NCBI GenBank assembly: GCA_023627715.1
Contig: JAMAHW010000013.1
Coordinates: 558,001-622,000 of the forward strand
Reading direction: 5' to 3'
Source of the DNA: Periconia sp. R9002
Lineage: Eukaryota; Ascomycota; Dothideomycetes; Pleosporales; Periconiaceae
Length of the DNA stretch: 64,000 nucleotides
Shown here: piece after piece, positions 43,362 through 54,200 of the stretch
How the letters are laid out: each line of letters starts with the position of its first letter
Numbering within the stretch: position 1 is the stretch's first letter
Made by a program: the position numbers and the translations under genes
The notes under the pieces: generated by a model
What the model saw: the letters and a program-made list of their open reading frames with translations, nothing else
What the model was told of the DNA's origin: nothing
Databases searched by the model: none

Positions 43362-44266
43362 AAATCATATTTCAAATCAGGGGAATCAGGTCCTCAAAGG
43401 CTGAATGCGGAGTGGTGAATGTCGTGAATGCGGGCCATTTCGTCATTTGGGTGACTGGATCCAACAACACGCCTCCGAGCAGACCCATCTTTCGAAGTGT
43501 ACAAAGAATTGAGGTTACCGTTGCAGGCTCATTCGGAGGTAGTCGCCACGCTTCATCCGAGCGACCAAGACGAGGTGGGCTGGCAAGTCTTATTGAACAT
43601 AACGATTGCCGATACGTGATTCCCGACCTCGAGAAAACGAGGATCTGTTCCCGGGATCGGCCTGTGTGGACTACTGGTCCCTGTTAGTGTTTTTAGTCCG
43701 CGGGTAGACGATCGATGGCGGCCCACTACGTCCATCATTGACAAGGCCTGTGCGCAGATGAATTGACGCACGTAGGCGTCTTGTAGATGTTTCAACGTTG
43801 CAGCATTGCTAGCGCACAGGAGCGGTTACCTTGCAGAGGAATAAAAACGAAGGAAAGAGAGAAGCCCCTATGATTGAGAGCCGCGTACTCGCGCGAGTGG
43901 ATGAAGCATCAAATGTGACCCCGCAGCGGCGTAGCTATTGGAAATCCGCACTTACGTACGCCCTCCACCGTAAGACCTTACGTGAGGTCTCACAAATTGA
44001 ATACATGTATGTACGGGCGATGTGCCTGCTCAATATTGGCCAGCCCTCTCCTTGCGTTCACATATCCTTAATCCACCATCTGATACTCGCTCGCTATTTA
44101 TATACCCATTGCCCTTTTATTGATATCCCAACCGAGACCAGATTATGATAGCGCTATGCAGAATAGAAACCATATGCCCAACAACTAAACGTACATGATT
44201 CTCTAGACAGGGTGCGGAAGCAACAGGGCTGATGCCTAGGTGCTAGTTCCACTTCCTGTAGACTTA

Positions 44267-45390
44267 TCATATCTTTTCCTTCACTTCTCGAGACAAAACT
44301 CTGTCTTCGAACTTCCGCATCAGCTTGTTGGTTTGTTCGGCGAGCGTAAGCGTGAGTATCTTGTTTCAGTTAGTTTTGGTAGGCTATCCTTCTCGAGGAT
44401 TTTCAAACATACAGTGTGTGGTAATATGCGAGCAAGATGGGCAAAATATCCTTTGTACACTGCCAGGATACCCTCGGTTTTGACAGTTTGGTACAGGCAA
44501 TCAAATGCCGACTTGTACAGGTTGCCGGTCTGGTTGTACATGCGCGACATGACGGTATCCGGCGGATGCATGAAGCAGCAAACCACGAAACCGCTCACTG
44601 TGCTGCTCATGAGATGCAGCGGCATACCCTCAGTCATGCCAAAATGTTTTATCATATTCCTCTTCGCGAAGAAGTATGTAGGCAACTGTACAGCACTACC
44701 GAAGCCTGTCCGTACCATGGCCGGGGCAACTCCACGGTAGAGACCCTTGATACCTTCATTCTGGTATATTTGTCGCATACCATCGACCGCGTTCTTGTAG
44801 TGGTGCTGAGTGCCGACCGGGAGGAACGGAGAGTAGGATTGCAACCGGGTTTTGACGAGAAAGAAGGGCGAGCCGGCAGCAGCACCTAAAATGCCTGAGG
44901 CTGCGCCGGAGAAGAGGTTGATACTAAAGGATTGCACATTAGAGTCCTTGTAGACGGCTTGCGTGACAGCCTTGCGCGTGGGTTCGTAGAAGCCCAACCG
45001 GCAGCCGTTGAGCACCATCTGGTAGACGTAGGCACAGCTTAGACCGCGCAGTAAACCCTTGGGACCTTCATTCTTCAATATCACTCCCACGCCATGAAAA
45101 ACACCCCGGTATAGCCGGGGAGCCTCCTTCTTGGTCTGAAGTTCTCCCTGCAACTGCAAACTGAAGATATTGGGTGAGCCGCATGCTAGGAAACGCGATA
45201 CGTGAGCGTGAAGATGGCGCGTACCGAATCTTGACGGTTTCAAATCCGTGGGTGACGGTGACGGCGCCACACGCAGCAATGCCGCCGGCGATGAAAGATC
45301 TGGGTATTTTGTGAGTTGGTGTTTTTTTTGGCTAGTGCGAAACCACGCATGGCACGCATGCTCCTCTTCTTACCCCAAAGTCGTAGACAT
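44267..45390 (-). CDS. OAC1: mitochondrial carrier, oxaloacetate/sulfate type (Oac1-like)
   Basis: Exons 45390-45374, 45299-45225, 45160-44413 and 44359-44267, giving 310 residues. The 17-nt first exon encodes MSTTLG. Splicing builds SFIAGGIAACGAVTVTHGFE and TVKIRLQLQGELQ, the first carrier repeat with an altered signature. The second repeat has SPFFLVKTRLQSYS. The third has HPPDTVMSRMYNQ. The final exon reads ILTLTLAEQTNKLMRKFE. Each repeat has two membrane helices, six in all. The pattern fits the Oac1/SLC25A34-35 group of the inner membrane, which exchanges oxaloacetate, sulfate and related anions. It is divergent from SWD2. Confidence 0.87.
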
Positions 45391-45786
45391 TGTGCGCTCG
45401 TCTGGCGTTCCTCACGAGGATGGATCAGTCCAGGAGAGGGATTCCAGGAGAGACTTTTCGGACAGTAAACCGCTTAAATGAAGGATGCAGAGTGATAAGA
45501 GTTCCGAGACAAGGCAACCGATTCCGGCGCAGTGCCGTACAATTGCGTTGCGCTGAGATGTCGGTCCGCCGCGCCAAGAAACAGGGTCCTAGCTTCTTCG
45601 CTGCTTCGGTTGCTTCTTTTCGCGCGACTTTGTTCGCTGGGTGGCTCCGACCGCGATAAACAATTCTAGATTCGCGGAGTAGACTCTGGCAACCCGCATA
45701 ATCTGCAAAATCCCTCGCATGCGGCCCACGGCAAGCCCGTCCCGTTGTATAAACATCTACATGACCTGACCAAACCACCTTTTGCT
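45391..45786. promoter_or_regulatory. divergent promoter region, OAC1 / SWD2
   Basis: 396 bp between start codons of two divergent housekeeping genes. No obvious TATA box. Confidence 0.4.
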
Positions 45787-46954
45787 ATGGCCACGGGCTC
45801 CGCGACTCCAGGTGCCCCTCCGCCGCCCGGGGGAGCTTCCACACAAAAAGTCGCCGACGTCATATCTGCTTTTCGTCCCTCAAGAGTATGTACTATTCAC
45901 CTGCTTTCTTATACCTCTGTTTTGGTATGCTTATGATGAATGCTAGCGCTTCAAAACCCCCAGCTCCGGCACCTCCATCACCTCGCTCGATTTCGACGAC
46001 ACCGGTGAATTGGCCATTGTGGCCCGCGATGACGATACCCTCCAAATCTACAATTGCAAAGAAGGAAAGCATGCCAAAGAACTCAAATCCCAGAAATACG
46101 GCGCCCATCTTGCCCGCTTCTCCCATCACGCCCAAAGTATCATCTACGCTTCCACCAAGAAAGACGACACACTCCGCTTTTTATCCACGCACGACAATTC
46201 CTACATCAGATACTTCAAGGGTCATTCCGACACGGTGACTAGTATTGCCCTGTGCCCATCCAGTGACCAGTTCATAAGTTGCTCGAGGGACAATACAGTG
46301 AGACTATGGAATCTGGCGAGTCCAAATTACTTTGGAATGTTGAATTTGCACGCGCCATACTTGGCTGTTTACGACCCATCCGCTACTGTTATCGCTATTG
46401 CTTCGCCGCCAACACACTCGGTACTTCTATATGACGTACGCAATTTCGATAAGCCTCCATTCGCGAGCTTCGACCTTCTAGAGCTTGAACAACGTTTTCT
46501 CGGGTCGCAAGGTGGCGAGTGGACCAAGATGGAATTCACAAACGACGGCAAAAGCCTCATCATCAGCACCACGGGGAACGGACACTTTGTGCTTGATGCA
46601 TTTTCAGGCGACATTACACACTTCTGTTTCCGTAAAGGGGGGCATTCGGGTCGCTTGGGTGCAGGTGCCAAACCTCCAAACATCGCAGCAAACGGCGCGT
46701 CGGCAGCTCTTGGACAGGGGGATGTGTGCGCGACACCAGACGGTCAGTTTCTCATCGGTGGCAGCGGGGATGAAAATGTCTTGGTGTGGGATATTTCGAA
46801 GCCGCCGACGGCAAACAACTACCTGGAACCGATGGAAGTCCTGCCGGGACATGGCAAGTCAGCTATCGTGGGTTATAACCCGAGGACAAACCTGTTGGCA
46901 ACTGGGGACAAAGATTTCTTCCTCTGGCAACCGGATCCTGATTTGATGATGTGA
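45787..46954 (+). CDS. SWD2: WD40 protein Swd2 (COMPASS and mRNA 3'-end processing)
   Basis: Exons 45787-45885 and 45947-46954, giving 368 residues. Swd2 is shared by the COMPASS histone H3K4 methyltransferase and the cleavage/polyadenylation factor. A Gly/Pro-rich N terminus leads into SITSLDFDDTGELAIVARDD. Then come KYGAHLARFSHHAQSIIYAS, YIRYFKGHSDTVTSIALCPS and DQFISCSRDNTVRLWNL. Later blades carry GGEWTKMEFTNDGKSLIIST and a GHGKSAIVGYNPRTNLLATG ending. These are the standard Swd2/Wdr82 blades. An Ala/Gly-rich insert (GAGAKPPNIAANGASAALG) sits in one loop. Confidence 0.92.
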
Positions 46955-47407
46955 AAAGCATATGCTTTTATATATATCATCAGTTGCCTCGGCCATTTTG
47001 CCTGCCTGTTTATTAGTCGTAATGTGCTCACGAGAGCACCAACCAATAACTAACATGGAAGGAGGCTACAGGTATTTGTGAATTCACCTCGACCAGGTGT
47101 GAACAACTCATGATTCATTGAAAGTTCAGCCGAAGGAAAAGCGAGACCATGGGTTTGCAAGATCATTTTGTTACTTGAAGTCAGAGCTCATTTGTGGCCT
47201 GAAACAAAGGACCATCATTTGAAGCCATGTTCACAGTTTAAGTAATTAGGGCGACACTTCTTTTGCACTTAATAAGATTTCACATGTGCTCAAGCATATA
47301 GAGTATTCAAAAATCCATTCAGTTTGAACCCCCTTTTCGTAGTATGCCAGTTTAGGATTTTTTCTGCATTAGATCTGACACGGTATTCAACACATCTATT
47401 CACCACT
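46955..47407. other. intergenic between convergent SWD2 and LAS1
   Basis: AT-rich 3' flanks, no gene. Confidence 0.5.
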
Positions 47408-49110
47408 TCATCCGTCAAAATTCCAACCTCGAGGTATCGTACCGATGGGCTGTGGTCGCCAAATCCCGACCATTTTTTGTGGCCCTCTCAGTTTCTGAGG
47501 TGGTGAATCCAACTCCATAGCCTGCTCACCCACTCGATCACTCTTCCCGTTTGTATCCAAACCACCTTCAACATGTGTAGCGTCTTCCCCGCCCTCCATC
47601 TCTGCATCCTCAGCACCATTCGCCGCTTCCAATATTTTCAAATAAGCCCCCCTCCCAGTTACACTCTCATCCTCTTTCAACACCGACTCCGCGAGCCTCA
47701 ACGTCCAGAAACTCGGTGTGAGGAAGATCTGGTCAAGGACATGCGTGACCAACGTCCTCGACGCATCATCACCACTACTCCCCACATCCGTCATCCCCTG
47801 ACATCGCACTCCCTCCCATTCCCTCGACATTAATATGTGCACTGCCCAACCATGCATCCCCTCCCTCGCCGGATCGTCCTCGACATCCGCAGTCTCACCA
47901 TAACCCCTTTGCTTAGAAACATGAACAGCGCCGATGAACTTCACAAGCTCATCCAATAACGACGCCAACCGAAACGGCGCCACAGTACAAAGCGCAGCGA
48001 GGAACGGCGTCCATATGACGAACGCACCGGACATGCTACTTCCGATCTTCTTGTCGGCGGGGAGGATGGCTTTTTCGGAGATGAGGAGGTCGAGGAGGGT
48101 GTCGTACTTGGAAGCAGCGTCAACATACAGGAAACTCGCCACCGCAGCCTGCGCGGCCTTCTTCTCTCCACCCGCGTCTTTCGCACCCCCTCTTCCTCGA
48201 CTCCGGATCTCCATTTTTCTCGCGCGGACGTACGTCTTTAGCAGACCCTGTAATCGCTCCCTTACCTCCCGCTCCGTCAACACTTCCCTCGGTGATGATG
48301 ATGGCGTGGTGGTGGTCGTCGTCGTCTCGAGCGCGAACGCAGCGTCCAGATGCGACCAATACCATTCCCACAGCCACGCGAGACTTTGCGTGGCAGCACG
48401 CTTGAGCTCCGCGAGCGACGGCATGTGCCGGTGCACGATGCAATGTCGGGTTTCGCGCAGTGAGATGGGGAATTGAAGCGGTTTGGAGGAAGCTGGGGGG
48501 AAGAAGGTCGGGCGGAGTCGGGTGAGTTCAGTCTGAGTGTCTGTGAGGCCGGTTATGAATCTATATGTAGATGTGTTAGAGACGTTTGTGCTGTTTTTCG
48601 GGGGTAGATTTTGGGAACGGGGCCACTTGCAGTGGCAGAGCTCCTCATGATGACTCTTTCGTGTCTATCACCCACTGAAGTAACACCCAAAAGAGAAGAG
48701 GAACAAAAAAAGAAGAAGAATCCCCTACCTCGAAACAGCACTCCCATACACAAGCCTCACAGCACTCGCATTCACCAACCCCAATTCATCCTGCACAGTA
48801 GCATCCACAAGATCCGCCGTCGACTCCAGCAGCAGCGGCAACACAATCTTGCGGTTCCGCCACGCGAAGATCTACAACCATTCAAGCAAAAAAAAAATCA
48901 TTAGCAAGTCATCTCTCAAACCTCAACTCCCCTCATCGCGATCAATTAATCCCCGTTTGCACATCAACACTAGACGTTAAGAAAGGGAAAAAAAAATACC
49001 TTATCCACAGCCCTCCTCTTCCCCTCTACTTCATCGCCGAAGAGATCGCTTCGCACCTCGAGGAGCTCGTGGCGGGACCGCCATGGTGTCGCTACGAATT
49101 TGGTTTCCAT
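47408..49110 (-). CDS. LAS1: Las1 pre-rRNA endonuclease
   Basis: Exons 49110-49000, 48871-48729 and 48560-47408, giving 468 residues. Las1, with Grc3, cuts ITS2 during 60S ribosome biogenesis in the nucleolus/nucleus. The N terminus has ATPWRSRHELLEVRSDLF and KIFAWRNRKIVLPLLLESTA. The HEPN nuclease motif RHxxxH is present as RHCIVH, residues 123-128, just after splice site 3. HRHMPSLAELKRAATQSLAW and the WYWSHLD stretch are typical. The C terminus is acidic and ends with WRPQPIGTIPRGW, the type of segment used for binding the Grc3 partner. Confidence 0.93.
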
Positions 49111-50111
49111 TGCTGAGGGGAGATGGGGGGGTTTTGAGGTTTTGGGATCTGGTCGTGTGTTGTGTGTGTGTGTGTGTGGGTGTGTGTGCGTGGATGTTGA
49201 GAGGGTGGATGGATGGATGCCTTGTTGTGTGTGTACGTAGCTCGCGACTTTCAATCGACCATTAATCTTTCTCCCTCTTTCTCTTGTTCGGCAAGCATGA
49301 AATATATGTCCGCGCTGGGTAGGCAATTCAATCTATCAATCTTATGATATATGCCTGTCGCTCCAACGCACCATTTCTTTCAAACAAATCAATCCCAACT
49401 GCGCGTGAACAGCAGTAAGTGCAAAAAAAATGTAGAAAAAAGTCCGGACGAATGTAAATAGATCTCACGGTACCTATTAACACATCCAATTGTTTACTCT
49501 CTGTCCGTCTCTTTCCGTGGATTTCGCCTTGAATTGTTCGGACTCTCTTTCATGGGAGTTAGCAACCGGCCAAAATTTCTGTTATCGATAGTCAGGGTTG
49601 ATCCTTGTGGGATGCCGGAGTTTATCCGGGATGCGCATCCAATCAGGGCGAGATGGCTGGGCCTCAAAGTTCGACGTCTACCATGTACTTCGCCTCGAAA
49701 AACCGTCCCATTTTTCACATTGAAAAGTTGCCATAGATTCTGCTACTACACCTGTGACTCCGCCGTCAGAGTACATTCATATCACGTGGACGAATTCGCA
49801 ATGTCGACAAAGAGGATTTTGGGTAATTGATTATATATTGATTTCTCGCTCAGCTTGCGGCTACGCTGCTGGCTGGGTTTATGTGTACTTTCATCGCACA
49901 ATCGTCTTGATCTAGACGTGGGCCAATGAAGGCTGGGGTATAATATGTAACAAAGTCTTGAAAAGCGCAAGACTGTCCGGAACAAAAAATGCAAATCCAA
50001 AAAACAAAACGCCATCGCTATGCACCCAGTCAGGTCACTGGTATAAATGGGGATCAAAAACCCCAAAACGAGTAATAAAGAAGATGGAATGACGGCAAAC
50101 ATGCTCGTCAT
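49111..50111. other. intergenic between LAS1 and disordered protein gene
   Basis: 1.0 kb. A GT-rich microsatellite (about 49156-49192) lies in the LAS1 leader. An ATCACGTG E-box occurs at 49791-49798. No gene was found. Confidence 0.5.
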
Positions 50112-51215
50112 TCACAGCCAGCCATAGCCAATACCAGTGTCCCGCACGGGCATTGTCGGCTGTTTGAGTTGATGGTACCACCATTCCTTGGCGGCCAACT
50201 CTTCATCGTCCAAGAGAAAGCTTTGTCCTGCCATGCCGGTGGCGAGTTGAGTTTTCATATCGCACGGAACCGGCAGAGGCTGGGGTTCCTGTTTCATGGG
50301 AGGGGGAGGGGGCAATTCCTCCTCACAGTCGTCGGAGCTTTCGTCTTCTTCGTCATCATCGTCCGTCTCCTCCGGTGGTTGCCATGTCTCCTCGAGCTTT
50401 AGGCCCTTCCCAGTGGCTTCGACCAAAGAACCAAACCCAGTGGCGGAGTCTGGAAGATCATATAGGCCCATTCCAATCAGCTCTTTCCCCGAATCTTCAG
50501 TATCGTCTGCCTGTGGGGCCTCGTCGGTGTCGTGTTTGGAAGATGGGTATTGGATTGGTAAGAAATCGACCGGACCATTCGATGCAGTGTTTGCTTGTTC
50601 CTGGCTTCTGCGAGTCCACTCCTTAAAATACCATGGCATCGATTCGGTAGTAGATACAGAATAGGAGGACGAGTTGTTGAGCTGTGGCTGGTAGCAGGTG
50701 TTAGATCCTTCTTGGCCATGTGTTGCATGTGAGTTGCTCATGTAGGGGACTTGATCCTGGGTAGGTTCAAGGAAGGTCGAATTTTGTGCGGAAAGCGAAT
50801 AGAAATCCGAGCTGGAAACCGAGTTCCCACCAGACGAGGATGAGTAATGGCGAGCCCAGGTTTGCGGTTGAAGCTGCTCGGGTTGTTGCAATGTAAAGTT
50901 GGATTGTGTTGATGTTGGGTGCCAGCTCACAGGTCGTGTAGCAGCAGGTTGGAAGTAGTCGTCGACCATTTCGTCATCATCGGTGATGCCCATCATCATT
51001 CTGTAATGGTCATCAAGAGAAGCATACAGCTTGGCACCGGTGGTGGTCTTTCTCCGCTCCAGAACCATGGGGCTATTGTGGTTACTTCTAGGTTTTTCGA
51101 CACGGTAGGAATGTGTTGACTGGGTCATGGAACTCCGTGAGGCACGGCGTGAGTGCGAGCTGGTAGGAGCCTGGGTAGGCATTGTATTCCCGTAAGGCGA
51201 GAGGTTGTATGCCAT
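50112..51215 (-). CDS. uncharacterised disordered protein
   Basis: An intronless gene of 367 residues, rich in Ser, Gln, Pro and Asp. Ordered-looking islands are AKLYASLDDHYRMMMGITDD followed by DEMVDDYFQP, then a MPWYFKEWTRRSQ block, ELIGMGLYDLPD, GKGLKLEETWQPPEE and SFLLDDEELAAKEWWYHQL near the end. An acidic run precedes PPPPPMKQEP. Acidic and aromatic patches could act as activation or interaction motifs. No DNA-binding domain. The gene sits below an 8.5-kb gene-poor upstream region, which suggests complex regulation. Family not recognised. Confidence 0.68.
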   Translation of the reverse strand: MAYNLSPYGNTMPTQAPTSSHSRRASRSSMTQSTHSYRVEKPRSNHNSPMVLERRKTTTGAKLYASLDDHYRMMMGITDDDEMVDDYFQPAATRPVSWHPTSTQSNFTLQQPEQLQPQTWARHYSSSSGGNSVSSSDFYSLSAQNSTFLEPTQDQVPYMSNSHATHGQEGSNTCYQPQLNNSSSYSVSTTESMPWYFKEWTRRSQEQANTASNGPVDFLPIQYPSSKHDTDEAPQADDTEDSGKELIGMGLYDLPDSATGFGSLVEATGKGLKLEETWQPPEETDDDDEEDESSDDCEEELPPPPPMKQEPQPLPVPCDMKTQLATGMAGQSFLLDDEELAAKEWWYHQLKQPTMPVRDTGIGYGWL

Positions 51216-54200
51216 GGTGAGGTTGGTCGGGTATGATGGAGAGGGGGTGGATGTGTTATTTGGGCATGAGAAATCAGCAGGCGGTTGGGGAGGAGCGAAG
51301 TAATGTATTCAAGGGGTGCATTGTATATCGGTATTATGTGGGTGTGTGGGGGGGAAGCAACCGTGATGTACATCGTATGCCAAGGCGTGAGCAGAGTAGG
51401 AAGGATACGGTAGAAGGGGAGAAAAAAAATAGTGCCAGCATGGGCGGGGCACCCACGCGGCACAAGTCACAGATCCATGGCAGGGCAGGGCAGACAGGGT
51501 AGGGCAGAAGTGAACTAGGGGAGGAGAAGGGGTGAAAGGAAGGATGGATGGAAAGATTATTAGTGCCGTGAGGAGTGACTAGCAGTATACGGGGCCGGCG
51601 GCGGTGGTGGTGCAGGTGCAGGCCTTTGTTTGCAAAGGAAAGTTGCACCCTAGCTTAGTCCAACTGCGTACCTGCTGTCACGCTCCCAGCCCACATCACT
51701 CACACACACCACACCATCCATCCCGCATCCCCTTGCCATCCATGAGCCATGAGCCATCCTCACCGACCGACCCGTCCGTCTCCTGCACCCTCTGCCACTG
51801 CCACTGACACTGGTGACCGCGCGCGCCGTCTGCACGAATCTCCGTCTCAGCTGCTGCTGCCCCATCCCCTGCTACTTGCTCCTCCAAGGCACGCCATGAT
51901 CGAGTTTGTCTGATCAGCCATCTTTTGCCCTAGTTCCAGCCGTGAGTGCGTCTGCCGCTTGACTTATTACATTACCGTACCCTCGACAACACAGCTGGGT
52001 CATGGATGCGCCTCGGAAACAGATCGAGCTTTCGTTTTCGGCTATTTGGCCTTGCTTGGCTTGGGCCCATACAGTCAGTACGCACTGTAGACTGTAGTCC
52101 GTACTAGGCACGCCAACGACAAGTACCGGTATGATGTATCCATTATGCCAAAACCTGCCTAACGGTGCCATGCTGAGCTGTGCTGTTCCCTCGACACGAA
52201 TCCTCTCATGGACTGTGGAGCACTTGTCCAAGCGCGATCGGGGGCGCTTGCTGCCGGTGGACGGGGCTGGTTTCGGGCTTGCTATTCGCCCTGCCACCGC
52301 CGAAGCCAGCGTCAACAACGAGGACTCAGGAGCCGCTGGACAGTGCTACTGTATGTACTGTGCTGTGCTGTATAGGTACTGCGTTTCCAGGAGCCGTATC
52401 ACCTGTGCCTTTGTGCTCTGAAGTCTGATGCCTGTCCATGCGTTGCATGTGATGGTTCTTCTGTCTTTGGAATCATCTTACCTTCCTTTATGCCTCCTGC
52501 CCCGAGTGTCACCGTGCGACAATTAACACGGCCAGCCTCGAAACATCACAGCGCACACCGACCAAACCATCAACCCCCAGCGTTAACCGCTATTCCTGCA
52601 GCAATCATTTTCCCACGCTTCGACCCCTTGTCTGGGACTCGCCCCTGTCCCAGGGAGCCGTGCCGTCACCGTGGGTCCAACCCACCCATGCCTTTCAACC
52701 CACTACGAGACAGTACTGTACACTACTTTCTCCCGTCTACCGTCGAAAAGGTCGCGAATATCCCATTGTCGATGCATCACCCGGCACGAGCCCTGCCCTA
52801 GCTAGTCACCACTCACTACCGCACCGAGCATGACGCGCTGGGCTGATCTTTTCGTTAGCTGCTACAGCCAACAAGCATCCGGCTGGCCCTAGACCCTGAA
52901 CGACGCGCATTCACTCTAACAAGTCATTCTGTCATTCTCCTCGATTGATTAAGTGCATAATCTGCAATGGTCACGTTATTGTGGGCTGTGAATATTCGTC
53001 CAGGCCCTCGCTGCAATCTACTGTGGGTGAACATGGGCTGCACTGTTGGATGGCGGACGGACTGTGGGCCAGGACTCAGGAGCTATTCCTAAGCGTGACC
53101 TGACCGAACCCAAACGACCCGCTGCTGCAGGACAGAGACAGGATGGAGCAGACGGATTTTGCTTTTCCTCCCAGGGGTTCATGACCGCCACAGTGCAAAG
53201 CACTTAGTTGGTATAATGCGGGTGAAGGCGCATGGCTGGCAGGCTATAGTGGACCTAGCGCACTACGAATTGGTTAGCTTGCGGCGAAGCCCACCGACCG
53301 TGGCATGGCAAAATCCAACTACCAATTTGCATCGACCAAGCCTGATGTAGCAACACCGTTGTCTAATGAGAAATCCCCGGCTGGTGGCTTGTGCGATACA
53401 GCCGAAGCGCCGCCCCCAGCCCTTGTCCTTGTCCTTGTCCCATTCCGCATGGGTGATCTGCAGCGGCCCAAGCGGGGCAAACGAACCGGCAGCCATGTCA
53501 GGAGGGAGGGCTTTTCTCGCTCGGGTGTGCTTGTTGTCGCCATCTGGAGAAAAACAAAGCGCGCTGCATCTACTTAAGCATCCCTCGTGGATCCTGGCTT
53601 ATGCATGGATGACCATACTTTGCGACCCATCTTGACCTTCGAGCCTTCCTTGATGTGCGGCGTCCGCTTTGCTTACTCCATGTACCGTACTTGGCACAAC
53701 GCGCCAGCAGGAATGATGCCCTGGTGCTGACGCAACACAATCAAATCGATGAGGCAAACGGGCGGTTGAGCTTTCGGCGCCGTTGTTGCCCTGGCCATAC
53801 TCGGCAACTACGACGTGTACCACATCGTCTCTTAGGGACATCTCAACTCTGGTCCTGCAACTCACTATTGTAGTAGCAGAGGAGTTCGAGGAGGGTTTGC
53901 AAGAGGACTAGCATCATCAAAAGTTGACGCAGAAGCGGAGTAGGATATTCTATGTCCAGCCCAGCCAGTTGCGATTCTTACGCAAGCCCCTCTGGCCACA
54001 GTAGGAAGTGACCCAAAATTGTCGCCGTAGCTGAGGGATAGGAACATGATGCCGACGATAGACCAGCTCATTCCAAACGTGGACATTCCCGACGCCTGGC
54101 CCTAGCAGAATGCGTGATTCATGTGAGTTGTATCAGTTTACTACCAACTCGGGTTCGGATACATACAGCACATCCAAAACAGGCACCCATCGACCGGATC

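Larger units (their letters stand above)
38491..44266. other. 5.8-kb gene-poor, repeat-bearing region
   Basis: No supported gene. The part up to about 40.3 kb is ordinary upstream-type sequence. From about 40.3 to 43.4 kb it is TA-rich, with many in-frame stops on both strands, an (AG)13 microsatellite (41441-41466), a 16-G run (42010-42025) and inverted copies of a 30-bp motif. This is consistent with decayed mobile elements, perhaps mutated by RIP. No transposase or reverse transcriptase could be read. Confidence 0.55.
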
